A DNA stretch of 64,000 nucleotides from Bradyrhizobium macuxiense (GCF_007993935.1 NZ_VITY01000019.1:62001-126000), one strand, 5' to 3'; numbered from the stretch's first letter, positions 7,795-16,999 are shown. Numbers and translations are program-made. Notes: generated by a model from the sequence alone, not told the origin.

Positions 7795-8727
7795 TTACTG
7801 AAACCGCCGCTCCCTCGCAGCGATCAGCTCGCCTCGCCTGGCGCTGAAGCGGCAGGTTTCGTGCTGGGGCTTGAAGCCGAGCCGGCGGTAGATCTTCAGC
7901 GCGGGAGCATTGCGGCTCGAGACGTTGAGCCAGCAGGGATGCTCGACCGACACGTCATGCGCGCTGAGCACGCGGTAGACCAGGAGCTGGCCGAGCCCGC
8001 GTCCCTGCCGCGCCGGGTCGACGGCGACCGACTCGATCCACATCGAGTTCCGCTCCGGCTCGGTCAGGCAGAAGCCTGACATCTGTCCGTCTTCCGACGC
8101 GATCCAGACTTCGGTCTCGGTCAGGACCTGCGCCATCTCCTCCCGCGAGTACAGGCGGAAGGCGGCGTCCGAGGCATAGGCGGCATTGTGGATGCGTGCG
8201 ACCTCGGCCGCGCAGGCGGTCACGTCGCTGACCTGCTCAATGGTGGCGCGGGCGGCCGCGAGGGTGCGCGCCGGCTGCAACGGCTCGACGCATTTCATCC
8301 CGATTTCGGACTCGAGATGAACAAAGCCGAAGGCCGCCACGAACGCCATTCCTGCCGGCCAGTCGCTGCTCGCCAGCGTCTGCACGGTGAGATCCGCGTC
8401 GGTGTCGATCGCAAGCACGTCGTCGAATAGCGCGAGGCCGATGCGGCGGCGCCGCAACTCGGGCGCCACGACGATCTTGAGGAACCGGGAATGGTGCGCA
8501 CCCTGGTCGCGCAACGAGGATTCGGCGAGGCCGACGAGCCGGCCATTCTGCTCGGCGACACGAAAGTCGCGGCCGCCACGGTTCTGCGGCAGCTTCAGGA
8601 ACTGGTCCCATTGCGGCAGCGTAACAGGGCCCAGCCGCGGTTCCACCGCAGCTGCCTTTGCGTAAAGTTCGACCACCGCTTCTGCATCAGCTTCTCGAAG
8701 CGGCCGGATGGTGATGCCGTCATCCAT
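7795..8727 (-). CDS. Tandem-domain GNAT N-acetyltransferase
   Basis: The protein has 310 residues with two GNAT folds. The first (about 1-145) has a clear acetyl-CoA strand-loop, LKIVVAPELRRRRIGLALFD. The second (about 165-300) has the classic SVAVDPARQGRGLGQLLVYRVL pyrophosphate-binding loop followed by LNVSSRNAPALKIYRRLGF. Both R/Q-x-x-G-x-G/A loops look intact or nearly so. The substrate is unknown. It starts 11 bases after the amidohydrolase stop on the same strand, so the two are likely cotranscribed. Confidence 0.85.
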   Translation of the reverse strand: MDDGITIRPLREADAEAVVELYAKAAAVEPRLGPVTLPQWDQFLKLPQNRGGRDFRVAEQNGRLVGLAESSLRDQGAHHSRFLKIVVAPELRRRRIGLALFDDVLAIDTDADLTVQTLASSDWPAGMAFVAAFGFVHLESEIGMKCVEPLQPARTLAAARATIEQVSDVTACAAEVARIHNAAYASDAAFRLYSREEMAQVLTETEVWIASEDGQMSGFCLTEPERNSMWIESVAVDPARQGRGLGQLLVYRVLSAHDVSVEHPCWLNVSSRNAPALKIYRRLGFKPQHETCRFSARRGELIAARERRFQ

Positions 8728-8738
8728 GAGTCGGAAGC

Positions 8739-9788
8739 TTACCCGATATCGAGCCGATAGACATCCTTTGCCGTCTTCAAGAACAACGCCGTCTTCTCGG
8801 CTTCGCTATATTGTGATGCAAGCCGTTTAAAGGTGTTGAAGATCACCTGATAGCTGCACTGTCCCTTGTCAGGTGGGAAGTTGCTTTCGAACATGCAACG
8901 GTTCGGCCCGAACGCCTCGATGCATGTCTCTACATAGGGCCGCCAGGCGGCGGCGAGTTCCTCCGACGCGGGCGGCCTCGGGCGGAGGTGGAAGTCATAG
9001 CCGAGCAGGCACATCGCCAGCCCGCCGAGCTTGACCACGACGTTCGGGCATCTGGCGATCTCCTGGATCGACGCCTTCCAGACCGGAAAAGTCTCCTCGC
9101 GCCTGCCGGCGAAGCGGCCGGTGCCGACCGGGCCGCCGCAATGGTCGAGCACGATTTTGGTGTCGGGAAAGGCGCGGGCGAGATCGGTCAGCTCGCCGAT
9201 CTGCGGATGGAACAACCAGGCGTCGAAGCTGAGGCCGAGCGGCGCCAGGCACGCGAACCCCCTACGAAAGGTGGAATCGAGCAGAATGCCCTTCGGCCGG
9301 TTGGCATACATGTGGGCAACGTTCGGGTCCTCGTCCCAGGCCGAGGAGTGGCGGATGCCGCGGAACCGGCCGTTGCCGGCCGCAATCTCCGCCTCCAGCA
9401 CCGCCTTGGCCTGGTCGCCGATCAGAAGGTTAACGTGGCTGACGATGCCGGCGCAGATCGCGGCCTTGCCATAGCCGCCGCTCGCCGCCATCGCGGCGAC
9501 GCCGTTGGCGAACTCGACCTCGCCGACCGGGCGGAACGCCTCCGGCCCGTCGGCGCGATACATCGACCGGCAGTCGACATAGACGGTCGCCACGATGTTG
9601 TGGCCGGAGGCGATGTCGTCGCGCATCTCCTCGATCAGATAGCGCAGGCCGCCGCGATCCCAGAGATGGTGGTGCGGGTCGACGATCGGCCTGTCGGGAT
9701 CGATGATCTCCTCGGTGTATTGGGCGAGCCAGTCTTCGCGCGGATTGGCATAAAGCCCGCTGGCTGAGGCGGGCAGAGTGCTGGCCAT
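8739..9788 (-). CDS. TIM-barrel amidohydrolase (COG3618 / LigI-like lactonase family)
   Basis: The protein has 349 residues from the ATG at 9788, which has a CAGGGAG site upstream; the open frame continues further but without signals. The metal-site motif VDPHHHLWD stands near residue 36. Later blocks GRFRGIRHSS, KIVLDHCGGPVG and CMFESNFPPDK are those of the predicted TIM-barrel hydrolase group that includes 2-pyrone-4,6-dicarboxylate and sugar lactonases. A lactonase or amidohydrolase role in catabolism is likely, but the substrate is unknown. It lies downstream of the EamA transporter and upstream of the double GNAT gene on the same strand. Confidence 0.87.
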   Translation of the reverse strand: MASTLPASASGLYANPREDWLAQYTEEIIDPDRPIVDPHHHLWDRGGLRYLIEEMRDDIASGHNIVATVYVDCRSMYRADGPEAFRPVGEVEFANGVAAMAASGGYGKAAICAGIVSHVNLLIGDQAKAVLEAEIAAGNGRFRGIRHSSAWDEDPNVAHMYANRPKGILLDSTFRRGFACLAPLGLSFDAWLFHPQIGELTDLARAFPDTKIVLDHCGGPVGTGRFAGRREETFPVWKASIQEIARCPNVVVKLGGLAMCLLGYDFHLRPRPPASEELAAAWRPYVETCIEAFGPNRCMFESNFPPDKGQCSYQVIFNTFKRLASQYSEAEKTALFLKTAKDVYRLDIG

Positions 9789-9915
9789 GGATGGTGCTCC
9801 CTGTTCTTGCTTCTTGTCGGCCGCCGATACGATGTCGGCTGCTGGAGGATAACGAGGGGAGCAAGCGTGCGTCAAACCGCTGTCTGCGAACACAACTACG
9901 CATCTTCGCATACCG

Positions 9916-10860
9916 TCAACTCGATCGCAGTGCCGATCGCGCACAGATCGTCGACCGGGCTGGCTTCGCGGGTGACGGCGACGCCAGCTCGGCGCGCCAG
10001 GTGATGATGACCGAGGCGATGACAAGAAACGCGCCGAGCAGCATCGTGACGGAAAATGGTTCGCCCAGCACCAGTGTCCCGAGCAGCACGGCGATGATCG
10101 GATTGACGAAAATGTAGGTCGAGACCATGAACGTCGACACATGGTCGAGCAGCCAGCGAAACGCCGTGAAACCGATGACGCTGCCGGCGATGGCGAGATA
10201 GATCACGGCTGCGAGCGAGGACGCCGAAACGCTTCGCGGCGAGAAGCCATCCAACTCGCCGGACCCAAGACTGATCGCAAGCAGGACGGCGCCGCCGATC
10301 GACAGCTGCAAGCCGGACGACAATATTGGCGAGTCATGATCCGATGTCCGGCGCGACAGCACCGTGCCCACCGCCCAAGAGAACGCCGCGCCGAGCAGCA
10401 GCAGGATGGGAATGACGTTGAAGTGACCTTGTCCCGCGGACTGCCAGGCCACGATTGCCACGCCGGCAAGGCCGGGCAGCAACGCGGCCAGCGTCAACGC
10501 CTTGGGGCGCCGGCCCTGCGGAAACAGGAAATCAATAAGCAACACCCAGAACGGAATCGTGGCCAGCACGATTGCGGCGATGCCGGACGGGACCGATTGC
10601 TGGGCATGGGCGAGAACGCCGTGACAGCCGACGAAGAACAGCACGCCGCAGAGCGATGCAGTCAGCCAGTTCCGTCGCGGTACGTGCATGACTTCCGCCC
10701 CGTTGAGCGCGATCAGGATCACGCCGCCGCCGAGCGAACGAAGGCCCATCAGCAGGAACGGGGGTATCGTCTTCAGGCCGAGCGCGATCGCCAGATAGGT
10801 GGAACCCCAAAGCAGATAGATGGCGCCGAATGCGCCGACCATCAAAAGACGCTTGGACAT
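9916..10860 (-). CDS. EamA/DMT family membrane transporter
   Basis: The protein has 314 residues and about ten transmembrane helices in two repeated EamA halves. The first begins AIYLLWGSTYLAIALGLKTIPP and contains LAHAQQSVPSGIAAIVLATIP. The second contains LLLLGAAFSWAVGTVLSRR and ends VNPIIAVLLGTLVLGEPFS. The pattern is that of YedA/RhaT-type drug or metabolite exporters of the inner membrane. It is divergent from a CGNR-type regulator over 90 bases containing two identical-arm dyads, which suggests that the regulator controls it. Confidence 0.9.
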   Translation of the reverse strand: MSKRLLMVGAFGAIYLLWGSTYLAIALGLKTIPPFLLMGLRSLGGGVILIALNGAEVMHVPRRNWLTASLCGVLFFVGCHGVLAHAQQSVPSGIAAIVLATIPFWVLLIDFLFPQGRRPKALTLAALLPGLAGVAIVAWQSAGQGHFNVIPILLLLGAAFSWAVGTVLSRRTSDHDSPILSSGLQLSIGGAVLLAISLGSGELDGFSPRSVSASSLAAVIYLAIAGSVIGFTAFRWLLDHVSTFMVSTYIFVNPIIAVLLGTLVLGEPFSVTMLLGAFLVIASVIITWRAELASPSPAKPARSTICARSALRSS

Positions 10861-10883
10861 GGCAGGCTCCGGGACTAGATTCT

Positions 10884-10924
10884 AACCGTTTAACAGGTTG
10901 TGAAATCCAACCAAGTAAAGGGTT
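10884..10924. promoter_or_regulatory. Twin AACC-N8-GGTT operator-like dyads
   Basis: Two 16-base sites, AACCGTTTAACAGGTT at 10884-10899 and AACCAAGTAAAGGGTT at 10909-10924, share AACC and GGTT arms. Their centres are 25 bases apart. They occupy the middle of the divergent gap between the EamA exporter (start 10860) and the CGNR-type regulator (start 10951). The arrangement suggests binding of that regulator and mutual control. Confidence 0.55.
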
Positions 10925-10950
10925 ATACGTTCCAGAGGAGCCGCCGGATC

Positions 10951-11574
10951 ATGTCACGTGTTCCTTCGCCGGAAACGCTGGCTCGGGAAGAGCTCAGTAT
11001 CCAGTTCGTGAATACCGTCGCATGGCGCCTGCGCGACCAGGCTGAGGATCGGATCGCCAGCCCTGATTCCGCGCTGAAATGGCTCGCCGACGCCGAACTG
11101 GCAGATCGCCGGATGGTCGCGCAACTCAGGGCGCGATGGAAATCCGCACCACGTGAGGCGGATGCGTTTCTGAATGCCGCGCACGGCCTGCGCGAGGCGC
11201 TGTACAGGATTTTTGTCGCCCGCATCGAAGGCGGCCGGATCGATCCGGCCGCGTTGGCCGATCTCAACCGATGGCTCGGAAGTGCATCAGGCAGTGTCGC
11301 GCTCGGACCTGTCGGCGACACCCTGCGCTGGCTGCCGACAGCCGAGAAAGTTGCCCCCGAGGCGCTGCTCAAGCCGATCGCATGGTCGGCCGCGAGCCTT
11401 CTCACCGGGCCCCGTGCGCGGAGGGTGAAGCAGTGTCAGGATGAGCGGGGCTGCGGCTGGTTGTTCGTCGACGAAAGCCGCACCCAGAACCGGCGATGGT
11501 GCTCGATGGGTGATTGCGGCAATCTCGCCAAATCGCGTCGGCACTACCAGCGCACGCAGGTGGCGGCCGAATGA
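10951..11574 (+). CDS. CGNR zinc-finger / ABATE-domain transcriptional regulator
   Basis: The protein has 207 residues, and the ATG at 10951 has a GAGGAG site. The N-terminal ABATE-like domain (about 8-145) has the usual FVNTVAWR start. The C-terminal zinc-binding domain has Cys162, Cys168, Cys184 and Cys189, followed by KSRRHYQR. The name-giving CGNR sequence is CGNL here, so the last Arg is replaced. The family is considered to be DNA-binding. It lies divergent from an EamA exporter with paired dyads between them, and its 3' end is 12 bases from the convergent metallo-beta-lactamase-fold gene. Confidence 0.85.
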   Translation: MSRVPSPETLAREELSIQFVNTVAWRLRDQAEDRIASPDSALKWLADAELADRRMVAQLRARWKSAPREADAFLNAAHGLREALYRIFVARIEGGRIDPAALADLNRWLGSASGSVALGPVGDTLRWLPTAEKVAPEALLKPIAWSAASLLTGPRARRVKQCQDERGCGWLFVDESRTQNRRWCSMGDCGNLAKSRRHYQRTQVAAE

Positions 11575-11586
11575 TGGCGTGGAGCT

Positions 11587-12402
11587 TTACACGCCGTCGA
11601 GGATGATCACGGTCGGCGTCGCCGGCAGCGTGTCGCGCGAAATCCTTAAAGTTCGCTCGCCGCCGCGGCGATCGATCTCGAACTGCTGGCCGATCAGGCG
11701 CATGAACTCGTCGAGCGGGGTCGCGAAACGGTGCATCGGCAGCACCACCGAGGCGCGCAAGCGTTTGGTGATCTCGGAGATGCCGTCGAGCGACATCGTA
11801 TAGGTGCCGTCGATCGGCACCATCACGATGTCGAGCCGGCCGATCGCGGCGAACTGGCTGTCGTCGAGCCTGACGTGGAGGTGGCCGAGATGGCCGATGC
11901 AGAGGCCGGCGACCTCGAAGATGAAGATCGAATTGCCGTCCTTGATCATCTCGCCGCCGGAGTCTTCGCCCCAGTAGCGGCGGATATCCGTGGTGACGTT
12001 GCGGATATAGACGTCGCCGATCCGCTCCGCGTAATGCGCGGCCTGGCCGTTCTCGCCCCAGCCATGCAGCACATGCGGAATCCGGGGATCTGGAAACAGC
12101 GTGTAATGCGTCGCGTGGGCCCGGTTCATCGTTGCGACGTCGGGCAATCGCCCGGTCTGATAGACGCCGTTGTAGTCGGTCGCGATCCGGATGCCGCCGG
12201 GCGTGTCGATGTAATAGGTCGAGTGACCGGCATAGGTGATCGCGACCTCATCCACTTTGGCCGCGACGCGCCGGTAGCTCACCGGGGTGGCGCGCGGCGG
12301 CGCATGGGCCATCGCCAGGCACTCGCTGCGTTGAGCGTCCTGTGCGACGGCGTGACTGGTCAGCGTTCCCAGCAAGACGAGCGCGGCGAGCAATCTCAGC
12401 AT
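11587..12402 (-). CDS. Exported metallo-beta-lactamase-fold protein
   Basis: The protein has 271 residues from the ATG at 12402; a TTG 21 bases earlier is an alternative. A signal peptide ends at HAVAQ (about residue 21). The fold is recognisable from ITYAGHSTYYIDTPGGIRIATDYN (UlaG-like N-terminus), GHLGHLH and VVLPMHRF. The first metal motif, usually HxHxDH, reads AHATHY (His96, His99), so the Asp is missing and activity or metal content may differ. It is convergent with the CGNR regulator and divergent from an alpha/beta hydrolase. Substrate unknown. Confidence 0.8.
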   Translation of the reverse strand: MLRLLAALVLLGTLTSHAVAQDAQRSECLAMAHAPPRATPVSYRRVAAKVDEVAITYAGHSTYYIDTPGGIRIATDYNGVYQTGRLPDVATMNRAHATHYTLFPDPRIPHVLHGWGENGQAAHYAERIGDVYIRNVTTDIRRYWGEDSGGEMIKDGNSIFIFEVAGLCIGHLGHLHVRLDDSQFAAIGRLDIVMVPIDGTYTMSLDGISEITKRLRASVVLPMHRFATPLDEFMRLIGQQFEIDRRGGERTLRISRDTLPATPTVIILDGV

Positions 12403-12576
12403 GAGCTGTTCCGTCTGCGGCAATATCCGCCGGAGTCAGACTAGCGCGCAATCGGCGTGCCGTCATGATGAGGCCGGCGCATCGCTCCACGGCGCTGGCT
12501 GCAATACGATCCGGGCGATTATTCAGCAGGCAAGCGCTATCATGCCGCACAGATCACAGCGATCAGGGAGTTCTGC

Positions 12577-13515
12577 GTGACCGATAATACCCCCGCGCCG
12601 CGCGCATCATCGACCAAGCGGCTCGAGCCGTTGCGCCATGTCGACGCAGGCGTGCTCGACATCGCCTATTACGAGGCAGGCCCGGCCGACGGACCGGCCG
12701 TGCTGCTGATGCACGGCTTCCCCTACGACATCCACGCCTATGTGGACGTCGCGCCCAAGCTGGCGGCGCAGGGCTGCCGGGTCATCGTGCCCTATCTGCG
12801 CGGCTACGGGCCAACGGTCTTCCGCGACAAGGCGACGCCGCGTTCGGGCGAGCAGGCGGCGATCGCGGCCGACATGATGGCGCTGTTGGATGCGCTCGGC
12901 ATCAAGCGCGCGGTGTTCGCCGGCTATGATTGGGGCGGTCGTGCCGCTTCGATCGGCGCGGCGCTATGGCCGGAACGGTGCATTGGCCTCGTCTGCACCA
13001 ACGGCTACATGATCCAGGACATCGCGCACGCCATGGTGCCGGCTCGGCCGGAGCGCGAGGTGCCGCTCTGGTATCAGTATTACTTCCAGCTCGAGCGGGG
13101 ACGCGCCGGGCTTGCCGCCGACCGGCGCGGCATCGCGCGGATCCTGTGGTCGCAATGGTCGCCCACCTGGGCGTTCGATGAGGCCTGCTTCGAGCGCACC
13201 GCCGCCGCATTCGACAATCCCGATTATGTCGATGTGGTGATCCACAGTTATCGCCATCGCTACGGCGTCGTCGAAGGGGACCCGCAATACGCGGACATAC
13301 AGCGGCGGCTCGACGCATTGCCGGTGATTGCGGTCCCCACCATCACGCTCGACGGCGCCGATGACGGGGTGACGGCTGCCACCGACGGCAGTGCCAGCGC
13401 CGCCAGGTACACCGCCCGCCGCGCCTATCGTGTGATCCCGCGCGCCGGTCACAACCTGCCGCAGGAGCAGCCGGAAGCCTTCGCCGCCGCGGTGATGGAG
13501 GTGATGAAGGCGTAA
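12577..13515 (+). CDS. Alpha/beta hydrolase, epoxide hydrolase/dehalogenase-like
   Basis: The protein has 312 residues from a GTG start with a CAGGGAG site 6 bases upstream. Landmarks are the oxyanion-hole HGFP at 46-49, the nucleophile elbow GYDWGG with Asp118, and a C-terminal RAGHNLPQEQP holding the catalytic His. An Asp nucleophile points to the epoxide hydrolase or haloalkane dehalogenase side of the fold rather than to Ser esterases. No signal peptide is evident, so it is cytoplasmic. It is convergent with the ABC exporter genes. Confidence 0.86.
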   Translation: MTDNTPAPRASSTKRLEPLRHVDAGVLDIAYYEAGPADGPAVLLMHGFPYDIHAYVDVAPKLAAQGCRVIVPYLRGYGPTVFRDKATPRSGEQAAIAADMMALLDALGIKRAVFAGYDWGGRAASIGAALWPERCIGLVCTNGYMIQDIAHAMVPARPEREVPLWYQYYFQLERGRAGLAADRRGIARILWSQWSPTWAFDEACFERTAAAFDNPDYVDVVIHSYRHRYGVVEGDPQYADIQRRLDALPVIAVPTITLDGADDGVTAATDGSASAARYTARRAYRVIPRAGHNLPQEQPEAFAAAVMEVMKA

Positions 13516-13520
13516 CGCGG

Positions 13521-13562
13521 TGTCAGGCCTGGCGTATCAGACTTGGCATGTCAGGCTTGGCG
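13521..13562. repeat. Three tandem 14-bp imperfect repeats
   Basis: TGTCAGGCCTGGCG, TATCAGACTTGGCA and TGTCAGGCTTGGCG follow one another in the convergent gap after the hydrolase. The third runs into the stop codon of the ABC permease on the other strand. They probably arose by slippage duplication, and no function is evident. Confidence 0.6.
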
Positions 13563-15071
13563 CGGGCTGATCTTCCAGGCGATGGCGAGCGTCAGCAGCG
13601 TGAGAATGCCGCTGACCAGCGCCGCCACCGGGATTGTCAGGGCCAGCGCCGCGGTTGCGGCCCAGCCGATCGAGGAGAAGGCTTCCGCGAAGGTAGCGAT
13701 GCGGGAGGAGGTCTGGCGCCGGCGGAACTGGCTGCGCTTGGCCTGCGCGCGGAACCAGAGCTGGACCGCGGCGGCGGATGCGGTCGCGATGATGATCGCG
13801 ATCGCCGTCACCGCGGCCTGCTGCGGCGAGGCGAATGTGAGTGCCAGCACCAGCGGCGCGAACACGGTGGCGATGGCAATCAGGACGACCTCGATCTTGG
13901 CGCGCGTCACGCGTGATGGCGGCAGCGGTGCGGTCGCGACCAGATCGGGCGCGTCCTCGCCCGAGATGGTCAGCCATGCGAGCCCGCCGGCGAGCTGGCC
14001 CGCGGCCATGACGATGACAGGCGTAATCAGCACGATCGCGGTCGACGTGCCGGAGAAGCTTCGCCACAGCATCAGCGCCGGCGGCAACAGATAGAGCATC
14101 TGCATCAGGCTCTGCGACAGCAGCCACGGATCGCGGCGCAACAGCAGGAATTCCTTGCGGCGCAGCGCCTGCTGCCGCGAGCCGGACCGGAATGCGCGGG
14201 CCCGTCCTTGCGTGACCGCCGCCGGATTGGCGGCAACGCTTGCAACCGTGTCGGCAAATCGCGGCGCGAACACCGCCATCACGACGCCAAGCAGCACGAG
14301 GCTTGCCGCGAGCAGCAGCATCATGATCTCGACATCGCCGAGCGATGCGCGCGCCGGCCACCACAGCGGGCTGTCGGGCGCGGGAGCAATTCGGGCCGCG
14401 GTATCCGAGGTCAGAAAGGCAAAGCGCGACAGCGTGCCGTAGGACAGCACGGCGACGACCTGCAGGGCGATGACGAAGCCGGCGCCGATGACGGCGGAGA
14501 CGATCTGCGCCACCAGCCGCGTCCGGCTCGGCCCGATCACGCGAAACAGGAACGCGGTGACGGCGATCGCCGCGGCAGCCGCCGACAGCCCGATCGCAAG
14601 CACGACGCCGAAACCGGCGAGCCAGCGCGCGCCGCCGAGATACACCAGTACGTCGATGAACGGCGTCGACAGCAAGAGCGCCATGCTGCTCACCGTCAGC
14701 GCGATCGCGGCGATCCGGATCGAGAAGATGTTGGTGAGCTTGGCCGGCGACGACATGATCAAATCGAGATCGGCGCGGGCATAGAACACGCGCGTCACCG
14801 ACTCGATCGCCTGCGAGAGCATCAGCGCCCAGGACAGGAAGATCGTCGCGGTCAGCACGATCAGCGAGGACGGATCGAGCGGAAACCGCAAGTCGACATA
14901 GCGGGCGACCACGGCATAGGCCGGCAGATGCAAGATCGCCGCGAAGACCAACAGGCCGATGACGGCGCGATTGCGCCGGCGCCGGCCGCCGGTCATCATC
15001 GCCAGCCATTCCCGCCATGCCAGGCGGAATTCGTGGCGGACGAACCAGGTGAGATGGGCGGTCGAGCTCAC
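13551..15071 (-). CDS. ABC-2 type exporter permease
   Basis: The protein has 506 residues and roughly twelve hydrophobic segments. The N-terminal charged stretch (VRHEFRLAWREWLAMMTGGRRRRNR) is cytoplasmic. It starts with a GTG that overlaps the ATPase stop by 4 bases (GTGA), so translation is coupled and the two form an exporter. No substrate can be inferred. Large permeases of this kind are often found with one ATPase as a homodimeric exporter. Confidence 0.83.
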   Translation of the reverse strand: MSSTAHLTWFVRHEFRLAWREWLAMMTGGRRRRNRAVIGLLVFAAILHLPAYAVVARYVDLRFPLDPSSLIVLTATIFLSWALMLSQAIESVTRVFYARADLDLIMSSPAKLTNIFSIRIAAIALTVSSMALLLSTPFIDVLVYLGGARWLAGFGVVLAIGLSAAAAAIAVTAFLFRVIGPSRTRLVAQIVSAVIGAGFVIALQVVAVLSYGTLSRFAFLTSDTAARIAPAPDSPLWWPARASLGDVEIMMLLLAASLVLLGVVMAVFAPRFADTVASVAANPAAVTQGRARAFRSGSRQQALRRKEFLLLRRDPWLLSQSLMQMLYLLPPALMLWRSFSGTSTAIVLITPVIVMAAGQLAGGLAWLTISGEDAPDLVATAPLPPSRVTRAKIEVVLIAIATVFAPLVLALTFASPQQAAVTAIAIIIATASAAAVQLWFRAQAKRSQFRRRQTSSRIATFAEAFSSIGWAATAALALTIPVAALVSGILTLLTLAIAWKISPRQA

Positions 15072-15820
15072 GCGGCCGCCGCTTCGGTGTCGACCAGCGC
15101 GATGAACATGTCCTCGAGGGTGGTGTCGTTGCGGCCGTTCTGCTCGCGCAGCTCGTTGAGCGTGCCCTCGGCGATCAGCCTGCCGGACGCGATCACGCCG
15201 ATCCGGTCGGCCATGCGCTCGGCGACCTCGAGAATATGCGTGGTCATGATCACGGTGCAGCCGGTGCGGACGCGCTCCTGCAACAGCCCCTTGACGTGAC
15301 GCGCCGACAGCGCGTCGAGGCCGGTCAGCGGTTCGTCGAGAATGATCAGGCGCGGATCGTGTACCAGCGCGCCGGCGAGCGCCACCTTCTGGCGCATGCC
15401 CTTGGAGAAACCCTCGCAGCGCTCATTGAGATGCGGCTCGAGCCCGAGCGAGATCAGGAGATTGCGGGCCGACTTCTCCGATGCGCGGGGATCGATGCCC
15501 CACAGGCCGGCGACGAATTCGAGATATTCCAGCGGCGTCAGCTTGTCGTAGATCATCGGCTCGTCGGACACCCAGGCCATGATCTGCTTGGCGGCGACCG
15601 GATCGGCCAGCGCATCGATGCCGAGGATCGACACCGAGCCGGCATCGGGCCGCAACAGCCCGGCCACCATGCGCAGCGTCGTGGTCTTGCCGGCGCCGTT
15701 CGGACCGAGCAGCGCATAGAACTCGCCGACCCGGATGGTGAGATCGAGCGCGTCGACCGCCGGGCGGTCAAAACGCTTGGTTAACCCTCGCAGGGCCAGT
15801 GCGGACAGTTGCGACGTCAT
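15068..15820 (-). CDS. ABC exporter ATP-binding protein
   Basis: The protein has 250 residues from the ATG at 15820; a longer open frame to 16024 has no conserved sequence. Walker A is GPNGAGKTT, the signature is FSKGMRQKV and Walker B is LIILDEPLTGLD. These are typical of CcmA/DrrA-type ATPases of ABC-2 exporters. It is first of the two-gene exporter operon and is divergent from the liv-type operon over 293 bases. Confidence 0.92.
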   Translation of the reverse strand: MTSQLSALALRGLTKRFDRPAVDALDLTIRVGEFYALLGPNGAGKTTTLRMVAGLLRPDAGSVSILGIDALADPVAAKQIMAWVSDEPMIYDKLTPLEYLEFVAGLWGIDPRASEKSARNLLISLGLEPHLNERCEGFSKGMRQKVALAGALVHDPRLIILDEPLTGLDALSARHVKGLLQERVRTGCTVIMTTHILEVAERMADRIGVIASGRLIAEGTLNELREQNGRNDTTLEDMFIALVDTEAAAA

Positions 15821-16113
15821 GATGTGGTGGCGATCCGGGAGTTCGCTCGTCGGTTGCGTGACCTTGGACAAAAACCGTTTCGGTGCAGTGAATCGCACGG
15901 GGCAAATCGAACGCGATATCCGTATTAGTCCGTGCTGCGGCATATCTCCGTAAATGTGATGATACAGCCGGATCAGCGGTTTGTTGACAGGGATCGGGCG
16001 TTTTGGCTCAATCCGGGCGGACATAGGCGGCTTTCAGCGCTTCCGACACAAGGGCGTGAAGGCGGGATGCAACGAGCGATCGACAAGAATCGCCGGGCAT
16101 CGGGGAGGGAACG
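15821..16113. promoter_or_regulatory. Divergent promoter region between ABC exporter and liv-type operon
   Basis: No gene is supported in these 293 bases. A TTGACA hexamer at 15984-15989 could be the -35 element of the rightward liv-type operon, but no good -10 hexamer sits at the right distance. The strong ribosome binding site GGGGAGGGAACG precedes the permease ATG at 16114. Confidence 0.35.
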
Positions 16114-16989
16114 ATGCTGGACTTCGTTCAGCAGCTCGTCAGCGGCATCGCGCTCGGCTGCGTTTACGGCCTGATCGCGCTCGGCTTCGTGCTGGTCTAC
16201 AAGGCAACCGAGGTCGTCAATTTCGCGCAAGGCGATTTGATGATGCTGGGCGGCTTTTTCGCCTTCACATTCATTGGCATGCTCGGGCTGAATTACTGGG
16301 TCGGCTTCGCCGGCGCGGTGATTTGCATGGCGCTGTTCGGCATGCTGGCCGAGCGGGTCGTGGTACGGCCGATCCTCGGCTATCCGCAGTTCTCCATCAT
16401 CATGGCGACGATCGGGCTCGGCTATTTCCTGCGCTCGGTCGCCGGCATGATCTGGGGCACCGACGATTTCAAGATCGAGACGCCGTTCAGCCAGGGCGTG
16501 CTGCGGATCGGCAGCCTGGTGCTCGCCTATGACAAGTTGTCGGTGATCGCGGCGACCATCATCCTATGCGCGCTGCTCTACCTGTTCTTCAACCGCACCA
16601 CGCTCGGCACCGCGATGCGCGCCAGCTCCGAGAACATGCTGGCTGCCTATTACATGGGCATCCCGGTCAAGCGCGTGGTCTCGATCGTCTGGGCGATCTC
16701 GGCCGCGGTGGCGACCTGCGCCGGCGTACTGCTGGCTCCGATCACCTTCATCCATTCCAATGTCGGCCTGGTGCTGGGGCTGAAGGCGTTTCCGGCCGCC
16801 GTGCTCGGTGGCTTCGGCTCGATCCCCGGCGCGGTGGTCGGCGGCGTCCTGATCGGCGTGATCGAGAGCATGGCCGGCTTCTATCTGCCGCAGGGATGGA
16901 AGGACGTCGCGCCCTACATCGTGCTGCTCGCCGTGCTGCTGCTCAAGCCCGAGGGCCTGTTCGGCCTTCACGTCCGTAAAAAGGTCTGA
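16114..16989 (+). CDS. LivH-type branched-chain amino-acid ABC permease
   Basis: The protein has 291 residues and about eight membrane helices. It opens with the standard QQLVSGIALGCVYGLIALGF and VNFAQGDLMMLGGF, which is diagnostic for LivH-type permeases, and ends with GVIESMAGFYLP and LLLKPEGLFGL. It heads an operon of permease, permease, ATPase, ATPase, acyl-CoA ligase and binding protein, all rightward. With an acyl-CoA ligase in the same operon, the substrate may be an aromatic or other carboxylic acid rather than an amino acid (inference). Confidence 0.93.
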   Translation: MLDFVQQLVSGIALGCVYGLIALGFVLVYKATEVVNFAQGDLMMLGGFFAFTFIGMLGLNYWVGFAGAVICMALFGMLAERVVVRPILGYPQFSIIMATIGLGYFLRSVAGMIWGTDDFKIETPFSQGVLRIGSLVLAYDKLSVIAATIILCALLYLFFNRTTLGTAMRASSENMLAAYYMGIPVKRVVSIVWAISAAVATCAGVLLAPITFIHSNVGLVLGLKAFPAAVLGGFGSIPGAVVGGVLIGVIESMAGFYLPQGWKDVAPYIVLLAVLLLKPEGLFGLHVRKKV

Positions 16990-16999
16990 GGAGCGACGC

